Shown here: positions 15,968-25,568 of the stretch, in pieces | How positions within the stretch are numbered: the first letter of the stretch is position 1 | Layout: each line of letters begins with the position of its first letter | Assembly (NCBI RefSeq): GCF_035961655.1 | Contig: NZ_CP108393.1 | Span: 6,713,001 to 6,777,000 of the forward strand | Direction of reading: 5' to 3' | Source: Streptomyces sp. NBC_01317 | Lineage (GTDB): Bacteria; Actinomycetota; Actinomycetes; Streptomycetales; Streptomycetaceae | DNA: 64,000 bases | Program-made: the position numbers and the translations under genes | Notes under the pieces: model-generated | Told to the model about the DNA's origin: nothing | Database searches by the model: none | What the model saw: the letters and a program-made list of their open reading frames with translations, nothing else

Positions 15968-17170
15968 ATGACGGCCGGGACCAGCAGACCTGTCACGGTC
16001 CGGGGACCTGTCCTGAGCGGCCCGGACCCCGGAGCCGGTGACGACGGGCCGGACACCGCTGCCGACACCGGCGCGCAGCCGGTCGACCCCGACGACCTCG
16101 CGCGGCACATCGACCCCGACGACCTCCCCGACGGGCTTGTCGTCGCCGACGAGCACGGCCGCGTGACCTGCTTCAACGCCGCCGCCGCGCGGATCACCGC
16201 CGTACCGCTCGCCGAAGCCCTCGGGCAGCCGCTGGAGCGCGCGCTGCCGCTGGAGGACCTGGAGGGCCGCCGCTGGTGGACGCTGACCGATCCGTACGGC
16301 GGACTGGCCACCCGGGTCGGGCAGCCCGAGCGGAATTTACTGCTCCCGGGCGGGCGGGAGGTCCTCGTCTCCGCGCGGTACGTACGCGTCCGCCCGCTCG
16401 GCCCGGTCCAGAAGCTCGTCATCTGCATCCGGGGCACCGAGGCCCGCCGCCGTACCGAACGCAGCCACGCGGAGCTGATCGCCACCGTCGCCCATGAACT
16501 GCGCTCGCCCCTCACGTCCGTCAAAGGCTTCACGGCGACGCTGCTCGCCAAATGGGAACGCTTCACCGACGACCAGAAGCGGCTGATGCTGGAGACGGTC
16601 GACGCCGACGCCAACCGGGTCACCCGGCTCATCGCCGAACTCCTCGACATCTCGCGGATCGACTCGGGACGCCTGGAGGTCCGCCGCCAGCCGGTCGACA
16701 TCGGCGCGGCCGTCGGCCGTCACGTCCAGTCGCACACCGCCGCGGGCCAGTCCCCGGACCGTTTCCTCGTACGGATACAGCGGCCCCTGCCCGATCTGTG
16801 GGCCGACCCCGACAAGATCGACCAGATCCTCGGCAACCTGCTGGAAAACGCGGTGCGCCACGGCGAGGGAACCGTCACCATCGAGGTGGCAGCCGCGGAG
16901 ATCGGGCACATCGAGGACGGGAGGGGCACCGTGAAGGGCACCGCCGTCACCGTCTGCGACGAGGGCCCCGGTATCCCCGAGGAGTCGATGGGCCGCGTCT
17001 TCACCCGCTTCTGGCGGGGCAGCAAACGCGGCGGTACGGGCCTCGGCCTCTACATCGTCAAGGGCATCGTCGAGGCGCACGGCGGGACGATCACGGTCGG
17101 CCGCGGCCCCGGCGGCGGCGCCCAGTTCCGATTCGTCCTGCCCGTCGCCGCTCCGGCCTACCTGACCTGA
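15968..17170 (+). CDS. PAS-domain sensor histidine kinase (orphan), with a TTA codon
   Basis: 400 aa without transmembrane segments, so probably cytosolic. A PAS-type sensor ('IDPDDLPDGLVVADEHGRVTCFNAAAARITAV') is followed by HisKA with the phospho-acceptor His176 in 'ATVAHELRSPLTSVKGF'. HATPase_c has an N box 'QILGNLLENAVRHGEG', G1 'CDEGPGIPEE' and G2 'GGTGLGLYIVKGIVEAHGG'. No response regulator is adjacent, so the partner is elsewhere. Leu124 is encoded by TTA (16337-16339), the bldA-dependent codon. It lies between the methyltransferase and pheS. Confidence 0.88.
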   Translation: MTAGTSRPVTVRGPVLSGPDPGAGDDGPDTAADTGAQPVDPDDLARHIDPDDLPDGLVVADEHGRVTCFNAAAARITAVPLAEALGQPLERALPLEDLEGRRWWTLTDPYGGLATRVGQPERNLLLPGGREVLVSARYVRVRPLGPVQKLVICIRGTEARRRTERSHAELIATVAHELRSPLTSVKGFTATLLAKWERFTDDQKRLMLETVDADANRVTRLIAELLDISRIDSGRLEVRRQPVDIGAAVGRHVQSHTAAGQSPDRFLVRIQRPLPDLWADPDKIDQILGNLLENAVRHGEGTVTIEVAAAEIGHIEDGRGTVKGTAVTVCDEGPGIPEESMGRVFTRFWRGSKRGGTGLGLYIVKGIVEAHGGTITVGRGPGGGAQFRFVLPVAAPAYLT

Positions 17171-17231
17171 GCGGACGGACGGGCCCCACCTGAGCGGACA
17201 GACGGGCCCCGGGGGAGCGGACGGGCGGGCC
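17167..17231 (+). repeat. Three short tandem repeats between the kinase and pheS
   Basis: Units of about 22 bases based on CTGAGCGGACGGACGGGCCC at 17167, 17190 and (degenerate) 17211. They follow the kinase stop. Function unknown; a TAGACT -10-like element for pheS is at 17261-17266. Confidence 0.55.
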
Positions 17232-17341
17232 TGAGGGATCCGCGACCTCCACACGCCCTTTAGACTCGACCACTGGCACCTTCGGCGCCTTCAGCGATCG
17301 AGCAGGGTCGTTTCGCCAGCCAAACGGAAGTACGGGAAGAG

Positions 17342-18469
17342 ATGTCGGCACCCAACAAGTCGTACGACCCAGTCGAGGTCGAGGCGCTGAAACCGGAACA
17401 GATCGAGCGCATGCGGGACGAGGCGCTCGCCGCCTTCGCCGCCGCGACGGATCTCGACGCGCTCGCTCACGCGAAGACCGCGCACACCTCCGGGACCTCG
17501 CCGCTCGCCCTCGCCAACCGCGAGATCGGCGCGCTGCCGCCCCAGGCCAAGGCCGAGGCGGGCAAGCGCGTCGGCCAGGCCCGCGGCGCCGTGAGCAAGG
17601 CCCTCGCCGCCCGCCAGACCGAGCTGGAGGCCGAGCGCGACAGCCGGGTCCTGGTCGAGGAGGCGGTCGACGTCACGCTGCCGTACGACCGGGTACCGCC
17701 CGGCGCCCGGCACCCGCTGACCACGCTCATGGAGCGGGTCGCGGACGTCTTCGTGGCCATGGGCTACGAGATCGCCGAGGGCCCCGAGGTCGAGGCGGAG
17801 TGGTTCAACTTCGACGCCCTGAACTTCCTGCCCGACCACCCGGCCCGCCAGACGCAGGACACCTTCTTCGTGCAGGGGCCCGGCGACGTGACGGGCGACG
17901 AGTCCGGTGTGCTGCTCCGTACGCACACCTCACCCGTCCAGGCCCGCACCCTGCTCGACCGCGAGCCGCCCGTGTACGTGGTCTGCCCGGGGCGGGTCTA
18001 CCGCACGGACGAGCTGGACGCCACGCACACCCCGGTCTTCCACCAGATCGAGCTGCTCGCCGTGGACGAGGGCCTCACCATGGCCGACCTCAAGGGCACC
18101 CTCGACCACATGGTCCAGGCGCTCTTCGGCTCGGACATGAAGACCCGGCTGCGGCCGAACTACTTCCCCTTCACCGAGCCGTCCGCCGAGATGGACATGC
18201 TCTGCTACGTCTGCCGCGGCGCGTCCGTCGGCAACCCCGACCGGCCCTGCCGCACCTGCGGCAGCGAGGGCTGGATCGAGCTCGGCGGCTGCGGCATGGT
18301 CAACCCGAAGGTGCTCGTCGCCTGTGGCGTCGACCCCGAGAAGTACAGCGGATTCGCCTTCGGGTTCGGCATCGAACGGATGCTGATGTTCCGCCACCAC
18401 GTCGAAGACATGCGAGACATGGTCGAGTCGGACGTCCGGTTCACCCGGCCGTTCGGGATGGAGATCTGA
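17342..18469 (+). CDS. pheS: Phenylalanine-tRNA ligase alpha subunit
   Basis: 375 aa. The N-terminal coiled-coil arm is followed by the class II catalytic core: '[28 protein letters not shown]' (motif 1), '[14 protein letters not shown]' and '[12 protein letters not shown]' (motif 2) and '[18 protein letters not shown]' (motif 3). It charges tRNA-Phe as an alpha2beta2 enzyme with PheT. Its stop overlaps the pheT start (TGATG), giving translational coupling. Confidence 0.97.
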   Translation: MSAPNKSYDPVEVEALKPEQIERMRDEALAAFAAATDLDALAHAKTAHTSGTSPLALANREIGALPPQAKAEAGKRVGQARGAVSKALAARQTELEAERDSRVLVEEAVDVTLPYDRVPPGARHPLTTLMERVADVFVAMGYEIAEGPEVEAEWFNFDALNFLPDHPARQTQDTFFVQGPGDVTGDESGVLLRTHTSPVQARTLLDREPPVYVVCPGRVYRTDELDATHTPVFHQIELLAVDEGLTMADLKGTLDHMVQALFGSDMKTRLRPNYFPFTEPSAEMDMLCYVCRGASVGNPDRPCRTCGSEGWIELGGCGMVNPKVLVACGVDPEKYSGFAFGFGIERMLMFRHHVEDMRDMVESDVRFTRPFGMEI

Positions 18470-20997
18470 TGCGCGTCCCGCTTTCCTGGCTGCGGGAGTA
18501 CGTCGACCTGCCGGCGACGGAGACCGGCCGCGACGTGCAGGCCCGGCTCGTGTCGGCCGGCCTGGAGGTGGAGGCCGTCGAACAGCTCGGCGCCGGCCTC
18601 AAGGGCCCCCTGGTCGTGGGCAAGGTCCTCACCATCGAGGAGCTGGAGGGCTTCAAGAAGCCCATCCGCTTCTGCACCGTCGACGTCGGCACGGCCAACG
18701 GAACCGGCGACCCGCAGGAGATCGTCTGCGGCGCCCGGAACTTCTCCGTCGGCGACAAGGTCGTCGTGGTCCTGCCGGGCGCGGTGCTGCCCGGCGACTT
18801 CGCGATCGCCGCGCGCAAGACGTACGGCAAGACCTCGCACGGCATGATCTGCTCCGGCGACGAGCTGGGCATGGGCGATGACGGCTCCGGCGGCATCATC
18901 GTGCTCCCCCCGGAGCACGAGGTCGGCACCGACGCGATCGCGCTCCTGGAGCTGGTCGACGAGGTCCTCGACATCGCCGTCACCCCGGACCGCGGCTACT
19001 GCCTCTCGCTGCGCGGGGTCGCCCGCGAGACCGCGACCGCGTACGGCCTGGCCCTGCGCGACCCGGCGCTGCTCGACGTGCCCGCGCCGAACGCCTTCGG
19101 CCACCCGGTGAAGATCGCCGACCCGAGGGGCTCCGACCGCTTCACGGCCCGTACGGTCACCGGCCTCGACCCCGAGGCCCGCAGCCCCATCTGGCTGACG
19201 CGCCGGCTCCAGAAGGCCGGCATGCGGCCGATCTCGCTGGCCGTCGACATCACCAACTACGTGATGCTGGAGGTCGGCCAGCCCCTGCACGCGTACGACC
19301 GCTCCCGGATCGACGGGCCCCTCGGGGTCCGCCGCGCCCTGCCCGGCGAGAAGATCACCACGCTCGACGGCGCCGAGCGGACCCTCGACCCCGAGGACCT
19401 GGTCATCACCGACGACCGGGGGGCCATCGGCCTCGCCGGGGTCATGGGCGGCGCCGACACCGAGATCGCCGATGTCGCCGTCGACCCCGAGACCGGGGAG
19501 GTGCACGGCACCACCGAGGTCGTCATCGAGGCCGCGCACTTCGACCCCATCTCCATCGCCCGCACCGCGCGCCGCCACAAGCTGGCCTCCGAGGCGTCCA
19601 AGCGCTTCGAGCGCGGCGTCGACCCGCAGGCCGCGGCCGCCGCCGCGCAGCGGACCGTCGACCTGCTGGTCCTGCTCGCCGGCGGCTCCGCGGGCGCCGG
19701 GGTCACCGAGATCGTCGCGCCGTACGCGCCGCACACGATCGTCATGCCCGCGGGCCACCCCGACCGGGTGGCGGGCATGGTCTACGGGCGCGAGACCGTC
19801 GTACGGCGGCTCCAGGAAGTCGGCTGCACCGTCCACGGCCAGGACGAACTGGTCGTCACCGTCCCGTCCTGGCGCCCCGACCTCGGCGCGCCCAACGACC
19901 TCGCCGAGGAGGTCATCCGCCTGGAGGGGTACGAGAACCTCCCCTCCACGCTGCCGACCCCGCCCTCGGGCCGGGGTCTCACCGAGCGGCAGCGGCTGCA
20001 CCGCAGGGTCGGCCGGGTGCTGGCCGGCGCCGGGTACGTCGAGGCGCTCAACTACCCGTTCATCGGCGACGCCGTCCTGGACGCCCTCGGGCTGCCGGCC
20101 GACGACGCCCGCCGCCGTACGGTCACGCTGGTCAACCCGCTCTCCGACGAGGAGCCCGCGCTGCGCACGACGCTGCTGCCGGGCCTCCTCGCGGCCCTGC
20201 GCCGCAACGACGGACGCGGCTCGCACGACCTGGCGCTGTTCGAGACCGGTCTGGTCTTCCGGCCGACCGGCCACGAGACCGTGCCGGTACGGCTGCCCGT
20301 CGACCGGCGGCCCTCCGACGAGGACCTCGCCGGGCTCGACGCCGCGCTGCCGCGCCAGCCGCGCCGCGCCGCCGTGGTCCTGGCCGGTGCCCGTGAGCAG
20401 GCCGGCTGGTGGGGCGCGGGGCGCCCGGCCGACTGGGCGGACGCCGTCGAGGCGGCCCGTACCGTCGCACGGGAGGCCGGCGTCGGGCTGACCGTCCGCG
20501 CCGGGCAGCACGAGCCGTGGCACCCGGGCCGGTGCGCGGCCCTCTTCGCCACCGTGGACGGCGAGGAGACGCTCGTCGGCCACGCGGGAGAGCTGCACCC
20601 GAGGGTCGTCAAGGCGCTCGGGGTACCGGACCGTACCTGCGCCATGGAGGTCGAACTGGACCTCCTGGAGCGGGCGGGCGAAGGCCCCGTCCAGGCGCCG
20701 CGGATCTCCACGTTCCCGGTCGCCACCCAGGACGTGGCGCTGGTCGTCGCGCACGACGTGCCGGCCACGGCGGTGGAGGAGGCCCTTCACCAGGGCGCGG
20801 GCGAACTGCTGGAGTCCCTGCGGCTGTTCGACGTCTTCACCGGCGAGCAGATCGGCGAGGGCCGCAAGTCCCTCGCGTACGCCCTGCGCTTCCGGGCGCC
20901 GGACCGCACACTGACCGTCGAGGAGGCCACGGCCGCGCGCGACGCGGCGGTGGCGCTGGCGGCCGAGCGGACCGGAGCGGTGCTGCGCGGCGCGTGA
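18469..20997 (+). CDS. pheT: Phenylalanine-tRNA ligase beta subunit
   Basis: 842 aa, normal length. It has an N-terminal tRNA-binding EMAP-like domain ('[14 protein letters not shown]'), the B3/B4 editing region ('[42 protein letters not shown]'), B5 ('[11 protein letters not shown]...VPSWRPDL') and the C-terminal anticodon-binding FDX-ACB domain ('[17 protein letters not shown]'). Starts inside the pheS stop. A terminator hairpin follows 31 bases after the stop. Confidence 0.97.
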   Translation: MRVPLSWLREYVDLPATETGRDVQARLVSAGLEVEAVEQLGAGLKGPLVVGKVLTIEELEGFKKPIRFCTVDVGTANGTGDPQEIVCGARNFSVGDKVVVVLPGAVLPGDFAIAARKTYGKTSHGMICSGDELGMGDDGSGGIIVLPPEHEVGTDAIALLELVDEVLDIAVTPDRGYCLSLRGVARETATAYGLALRDPALLDVPAPNAFGHPVKIADPRGSDRFTARTVTGLDPEARSPIWLTRRLQKAGMRPISLAVDITNYVMLEVGQPLHAYDRSRIDGPLGVRRALPGEKITTLDGAERTLDPEDLVITDDRGAIGLAGVMGGADTEIADVAVDPETGEVHGTTEVVIEAAHFDPISIARTARRHKLASEASKRFERGVDPQAAAAAAQRTVDLLVLLAGGSAGAGVTEIVAPYAPHTIVMPAGHPDRVAGMVYGRETVVRRLQEVGCTVHGQDELVVTVPSWRPDLGAPNDLAEEVIRLEGYENLPSTLPTPPSGRGLTERQRLHRRVGRVLAGAGYVEALNYPFIGDAVLDALGLPADDARRRTVTLVNPLSDEEPALRTTLLPGLLAALRRNDGRGSHDLALFETGLVFRPTGHETVPVRLPVDRRPSDEDLAGLDAALPRQPRRAAVVLAGAREQAGWWGAGRPADWADAVEAARTVAREAGVGLTVRAGQHEPWHPGRCAALFATVDGEETLVGHAGELHPRVVKALGVPDRTCAMEVELDLLERAGEGPVQAPRISTFPVATQDVALVVAHDVPATAVEEALHQGAGELLESLRLFDVFTGEQIGEGRKSLAYALRFRAPDRTLTVEEATAARDAAVALAAERTGAVLRGA

Positions 20998-21028
20998 CGC
21001 TGTACTGAACGGTGAGAATTGAACGATG

Positions 21029-21060
21029 AGGGGCGCTTCCGGATCTCCGGAAGCGCCCCT
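21029..21060 (+). terminator. Terminator of pheST
   Basis: A perfect 14-bp stem AGGGGCGCTTCCGG (21029-21042) with its complement (21047-21060) and an ATCT tetraloop. There is no U-tract. It lies between pheT and the phosphatase gene. Confidence 0.75.
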
Positions 21061-21196
21061 CGGTCGTCCGGAGACGCCCCTCACTCATTCGGGTGAGAAG
21101 TCGGGACGAGGTCGCGGACGGGCCGGAGTGATCGACACAATCGATGCGGCCACGACGGTCGAGGGACGTCCGGACCGGCCGAGGAGGCCCGACGGC

Positions 21197-22315
21197 ATGA
21201 TCCGTACCAGGGCAGCGGGGGACGCGCGGGCGATCGCGCCCGTCCCGCGGCGTGTTGTCGAATGTGTGGTGCTGGGCCTCTGGCTGGTGCTGGTCGTCCT
21301 CTGGGAGCTGACCTGTCCGCTGGAGGAGGAGGGCGACGGCCTGGTCCGCCGCACGGTGACCTGCGCGGCGTTCCTAATGGCGGTGGGCTATCTGCTCACC
21401 GGCGTACGGCGCGGCCCCGTCCGGGAGTTGCGCGAGGCGAGGGCGGTCGCGCGCGCCACCCAGGACGTCCTGCTCAGGCCGCTGCCCCCGGCCATCGACG
21501 GGCTGACCCTGGCCGCCCGCAGGCTCTCCGTCTCGCACGGCGCCGACGTCGGCGGCGACCTGTACGAGGCGGTGGCCACCCCGTACGGCGTGCGGATCGT
21601 CATCGGGGACGTACGCGGGCACGGCCTGTCCGCCATCGGCGCGGTGGCCGCCGTCCTCGGCAGCTTCCGGGAGGCCGCGCACGACGAGGCGGGTCTCGAC
21701 GGGGTGCTGCGCCGGCTCGACCGCGCCTACCAGCGCCGGTTGCGGGACCTGGTGCGCCAGGAGCACCCGGCGACGGACGGCCGGGAGCCGGAGAATCCGG
21801 CGGCGGAGGAGTTCGTCACGGTCCTGCTGCTGGAGATCGGCGCGGACTCGGACGTACGGGCCCTCAACTGCGGGCATCCGTGGCCCTACCGGCTCGGGCA
21901 GGGCGCCGTACCGCTGTCCACCGTCGAGCCGCTGCCCCCGCTGGGCGCCTTTCCGCTGCCGGACGACCTCGCGCCACTGGTGTGCGGGCGGCTGCTGCCC
22001 GGAGAAGCGCTGTTCCTCCATACGGACGGGGCGGAGGACGCCCGCGACGCGGCGGGACGGTTCTTCGGCCTCAAGGACGCGCTCGTACGGTCCCTGGCGG
22101 GCTGCCCGCCCGGGGTGCCCGTCTCGCCGGCGCACGTGGCGCGGCAGGTGCACACGGCGCTGCTGCGGCACACCGGCGGGCGGATCACCGACGACGTCGC
22201 GCTGCTCGTCCTGCGCAACGACCGGGGCGACCGCGGCGACCGTACGCGGGTCCCGGCGCAGCAGACCGGCGAACCGGCGCTGCGCCGCGCCCGTACAGAA
22301 CCCTCCCGTCGGTGA
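21197..22315 (+). CDS. Membrane-linked PP2C-type (SpoIIE) serine phosphatase
   Basis: 372 aa. Two hydrophobic segments near the N-terminus ('VVECVVLGLWLVLVVLWEL' and 'TCAAFLMAVGYLLTG') form a minimal membrane anchor. The SpoIIE/PP2C domain follows with metal-binding 'GADVGGDLYEAV', 'IGDVRGHGLSAI', 'LNCGHPWPYRL' and 'LFLHTDGAEDARDAAGRFF'. Such phosphatases act on anti-sigma-factor antagonists in Streptomyces; the target is unknown. The ATG at 21197 is chosen because GAGGAGG stands 9 bases upstream; the frame is open further up. Confidence 0.85.
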   Translation: MIRTRAAGDARAIAPVPRRVVECVVLGLWLVLVVLWELTCPLEEEGDGLVRRTVTCAAFLMAVGYLLTGVRRGPVRELREARAVARATQDVLLRPLPPAIDGLTLAARRLSVSHGADVGGDLYEAVATPYGVRIVIGDVRGHGLSAIGAVAAVLGSFREAAHDEAGLDGVLRRLDRAYQRRLRDLVRQEHPATDGREPENPAAEEFVTVLLLEIGADSDVRALNCGHPWPYRLGQGAVPLSTVEPLPPLGAFPLPDDLAPLVCGRLLPGEALFLHTDGAEDARDAAGRFFGLKDALVRSLAGCPPGVPVSPAHVARQVHTALLRHTGGRITDDVALLVLRNDRGDRGDRTRVPAQQTGEPALRRARTEPSRR

Positions 22316-22651
22316 GCGACCTGGATGGACGTGGCCCTGCCGGCCCTGCTTGCCCTGCCGGCTCCGTGCGAGCCGCGGCCGGCGCGCCGTCCGCCCCGCC
22401 GTGGAGTGTCGGGCAGGTCGGCGGGACGGACGACGCGGTGACGGGCCGCCGCACTGTACGAGGGGGAGCCGGCGGCCCGGCCGCCTCTTGCGAGACCACC
22501 GAGTCAACCGTGCCGCGCGCTCCGGCGGCAGCGTGCGCGCGCCCCGGATGCGCGCGTTCCGTTCACACCCCGTGTGATTTCCCCCGTACACACCATCCCC
22601 TGTCCCACCGCACAGGCCCTAGTGTGGGCCTGCCAGTCATCGGAGGGGCAC
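22316..22651. promoter_or_regulatory. 336-bp intergenic region with two inverted repeats before the TPR regulator
   Basis: No gene is seen. CACAC-CCC-GTGTG lies at 22564-22576. A 20-bp inverted repeat CAGGCCC-TAGTGT-GGGCCTG lies at 22613-22632, ending 19 bases before the regulator's ATG and overlapping a possible -10 (TAGTGT). The second is a good candidate for autoregulation. GGAGGGG (22642-22648) is the ribosome binding site. Confidence 0.5.
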
Positions 22652-23989
22652 ATGCAGCCCAACACTCTGCTCGACTCGCTGTTGGACGAGGCGGGCATCT
22701 CCCACGCCGGTCTCGCCGCCCGGATCAACCGCGCCGGCGCGGCCCGGGGTCTCGCGCTGCGGTACGAACACACCGCCGTGGCCCGGTGGTTGAAGGGGCA
22801 GCGGCCACGCGGCCAGGTGCCCGACCTGATCTGTTCGGTCCTGAGCGACCGGCTGTGCCGCCCGCTGACCCTCGACGACATCGGCCTCGGGGTGCCCGGC
22901 GCGTACCGGCCCGCCGGCACCCCGCTCTCCGGGTTCGTCGAACGGGCCGCCGCGCTCTGGCGCTCCGACGAACAGCAGCGGCCCCATCTGGCGGCGGCCC
23001 CCGCCGTCACCGGGACGCCCGCCGTCATGCCCGTCTGGGAGTGGGAGAACCCTCCGGAGGACACCGACGTCTCGCGCGCGGGCCGGACCAGGGTCGGCCC
23101 GGCCGACGTCGAGTTGCTCAAGTCGGCCCGGGCGCATTACGAGTTGATGTACCGAAGATCCGGCGGGGTCGCTACCCGCGCCCGGGTCGTCGGCTTCCTC
23201 AACGCCGAGACCGCGCCGCTGCTGCGCGGCTCCTACGGCGACACGCTGGGCCGGCAGCTGCACCGCGCCACGGGCGGACTGGTCGCGGTGGCGGGCATCT
23301 GCGCGTACGACTCCGACGCCCACGGCCTCGCCCAGCGCTACTTCCACCAGGCGCTGCGGCTCGCGAAGGCCAGCGGCGACCGGGGACTCGGCGCCTATGT
23401 GATCGCGCTGCTCGTCAACCAGTCGCTGCACATGGGGGAGTACCGCCAGGCCGTCGCCTTCGCGGAGGCCGCCCTGCGGGCCGCCGGGCCGCGCATCACC
23501 CCCGCGCTCACCGCCGACCTCTACGCGATGCAGGCCAAGTCGTACGCCCATCTCGGCGACGGCGGCAACGCGTTGGACCGCATCCGGCGCGCGGAGAGCG
23601 CGGCGGAACGCATCCGGCCGGGGTACGAACCGGACGAGACGGGTTACGTCCAGCCGGGCCTGGTGAACGTCCAGGTGGCCGAGGCGCTGCTCAGCCTCGG
23701 CGATCTGGCGGCGGCGCGGGCGCACGCGACGGCCGCCGTGGGCACCCCGGCGCACGACCGGGGCAGGATTCACCGCCTCGCCATGCTCAGCCACATCGAG
23801 CTGCGGCAGGGCGAGCCCGACCGGGCGGCCAGAACCGCCGCCGAGATGGCCGAACGTGCGAAGGGCATGGAGTCCCAGCGGCTCAGGGACCGGCTGCGCG
23901 CGGTGCGCGGGGAGTTGGTGTCCAGCGGTTCCAGCGAGGCCGGGGAGGCGGCGGCGCTGATCGACGAAGCGCTCCGTGTGCCTCTGTAA
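22652..23989 (+). CDS. HTH-TPR regulator of a Streptomyces-specific family (NsdA-like architecture)
   Basis: 445 aa. The N-terminus ('MQPNTLLDSLLDEAGISHAGLAARINRAG' ... 'YEHTAVARWLKGQRP') resembles a helix-turn-helix of the XRE type. The remainder is helical TPR-like repeats ('AGICAYDSDAHGLAQRYFHQALRLAKASGD'). Streptomyces carry many paralogues, and several (for example NsdA) affect sporulation and antibiotic production; the role of this member is unknown. Strong ribosome binding site GGAGGGG. Confidence 0.75.
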   Translation: MQPNTLLDSLLDEAGISHAGLAARINRAGAARGLALRYEHTAVARWLKGQRPRGQVPDLICSVLSDRLCRPLTLDDIGLGVPGAYRPAGTPLSGFVERAAALWRSDEQQRPHLAAAPAVTGTPAVMPVWEWENPPEDTDVSRAGRTRVGPADVELLKSARAHYELMYRRSGGVATRARVVGFLNAETAPLLRGSYGDTLGRQLHRATGGLVAVAGICAYDSDAHGLAQRYFHQALRLAKASGDRGLGAYVIALLVNQSLHMGEYRQAVAFAEAALRAAGPRITPALTADLYAMQAKSYAHLGDGGNALDRIRRAESAAERIRPGYEPDETGYVQPGLVNVQVAEALLSLGDLAAARAHATAAVGTPAHDRGRIHRLAMLSHIELRQGEPDRAARTAAEMAERAKGMESQRLRDRLRAVRGELVSSGSSEAGEAAALIDEALRVPL

Positions 23990-24088
23990 GCCCCCTTGTA
24001 AGCCCCCTGCGCGGACGACGTGTTGCTGAGATTCAGCAGTGAGGTCTGCTGCGATGTTGCCATCAACGCGTCGGAAGGTGGCAGAAAC

Positions 24089-24619
24089 GTGCAGTGGACG
24101 AAACTGAGCGAACAGACTGTGTATGAGAATCGCTGGTTCCAGGTCAACCTCGCGGACGTCGAACTTCCGGACGGCCGCCACCTGGACCACTTCCTCATCC
24201 GGCTCCGCCCGGTCGCGGCGGCCACGGTCGTCAACGAGGCCAACGAGGTGCTGCTCCTCAGGCGCCACCGCTTCATCACCGACAGCTGGGGCTGGGAACT
24301 CGCCGCGGGGGTGGTCGAGGACGGCGAGGACATCGAACGCGCGGCGGCGCGGGAGATGGAGGAGGAGACGGGGTGGCGGCCGGGACCGCTGCGCCATCTG
24401 CTGACGGTCGAGCCGTCGAACGGCCTCACCGACGCGCGCCATCATCTGTACTGGGCGGAGGAGGCCACGTACACCGGACCGCCCGAGGACGACTTCGAGT
24501 CGTCGTGCCGCGAGTGGGTGCCGCTCAAGCTCGTACCGGACATGATCGCCCGGGGGGAGATCCCGGCCGCCAACATGGCGGCCGGGCTGCTGATGCTCCG
24601 TCACATACGGCTGGGCTGA
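24089..24619 (+). CDS. NUDIX hydrolase
   Basis: 176 aa. The complete Nudix box is present (GVVEDGE...AAREMEEETGW: G-x5-E-x7-REUXEEXGU). The surrounding sequence resembles ADP-ribose/NDP-sugar pyrophosphatases; the substrate is not defined. The GTG at 24089 is chosen because GGAAGGTGG lies about 8 bases upstream. It is the last core gene before the accessory island. Confidence 0.87.
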   Translation: MQWTKLSEQTVYENRWFQVNLADVELPDGRHLDHFLIRLRPVAAATVVNEANEVLLLRRHRFITDSWGWELAAGVVEDGEDIERAAAREMEEETGWRPGPLRHLLTVEPSNGLTDARHHLYWAEEATYTGPPEDDFESSCREWVPLKLVPDMIARGEIPAANMAAGLLMLRHIRLG

Positions 24620-24687
24620 CGGGGATTCGCTACGGGGGGTGTACGGCGTGTGCGTACGGCGCGCGGCGGTTCGGGTCAGACAGCGGC

Positions 24688-25050
24688 GTACGGGTAGAAG
24701 CCCGGGACGAGACGCCGCTGTACGCCGGGCTGCGGGTACGACCGGTTCATCCGTTCCTGGACAACGCCGTCGTACGGGCATGCCCGTCGATTCCGGCGCA
24801 CGAGCGGCGTAAGACCGGCATGTACAAGCCGCTGCTGGCCGCTGCCCGGCCGGACCTGCCGACCTGGCTGACCGGCCGCCGCTGGAAGGGCAACTTCACG
24901 CCCCTGCTGATCGCGGGAATGCGGGCCAACCGTCACATGCTGACGCGGATGATCCTTTCCAGTCCGCTCACCACATAGGGGCTGATCGATCCGGGCGCGG
25001 TGACGGGGGCGTTGAACACGGCTGCCTCCGGTGACGCCAAAGCCGCCGGT
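24688..25050 (+). pseudogene. Decayed C-terminal fragment of an asparagine-synthetase-like / lasso-peptide cyclase-like gene
   Basis: The frame reads 'RDETPLYAGLRVRPVHPFLDN', 'VVRACPSIPAHERRKTGMYKP' and 'LTGRRWKGNFTPLL'. This matches the C-terminal part of asparagine synthetase-type enzymes, such as the ATP-dependent cyclases of lasso-peptide clusters. An in-frame TAG at 24976-24978 interrupts it, and the reading frame resumes the homologous tail 'GLIDPGAVTGALNTAASG' directly after the stop. The N-terminal two thirds are absent. No lasso precursor or protease gene is nearby. Confidence 0.6.
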
Positions 25051-25266
25051 GGCGCACGGTGCGAAGCGTGCCGGACGGCGTACACCGCCGGAACATCGGC
25101 CACGACACCACCGCGGTGCCGTGGAAGCGACAGGCTGCTGGACGTGGCTGGAGCAAAAGCCTGCCAACTCCCCGGCCGACGCCTGGAACACCAAGCCCCC
25201 GGCCGCCGGGCCGGTTCGGGGCAACCCCGCGGCGACGCTGTCGGCGAACCCGGCTCCGCTCCCGGT

Positions 25267-25480
25267 CGACGACGACCACGCGGTGGGATTGCGCGAAGCC
25301 CACCAGCACCACCTGCCGGACATAGCCGTCGCAGCACTGCGCTACGCCCGCGCCAACGACCGCACCTTTCCGAACCGGTCGACAAGCGAGGCGCCGAATT
25401 CCTCTACCGCGCTGGCGATCTCAAGCGCTGGGGCACGCACCCGCCCCCGCACAGCCACCGGCATCACGAACCTCGACTGA
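25267..25480 (+). pseudogene. Small probable DNA-binding (excisionase/MerR-like) gene with two compensating frameshifts
   Basis: The frame gives 'HHLPDIAVAALRYARANDRTFPNR'. A one-base loss near 25378 moves the coherent text to another frame ('VDKRGAEFLYRAGDLKRW'), and a one-base gain near 25432 returns it ('ARTRPRTATGITNLD' then stop). 'LYRAGDLKRWAR' is the tail usual in small helix-turn-helix proteins of Streptomyces integrative elements. I infer a broken element gene; the family is a guess from pattern. Confidence 0.45.
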
Positions 25481-25568
25481 ACGGCCCTGGCCGATCCAGC
25501 CGACATAACCCCTCGCCCCGGAGAACATCCGGCTCACCGAGCACCGCACAGAAAAGGAACACCCCGCC

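Noticed and set aside
17167..17231. Tandem repeats before pheS as a possible CRISPR or riboswitch
   Set aside because: Only three units without spacers, no Cas genes, and no T-box-like sequence; probably a local duplication.
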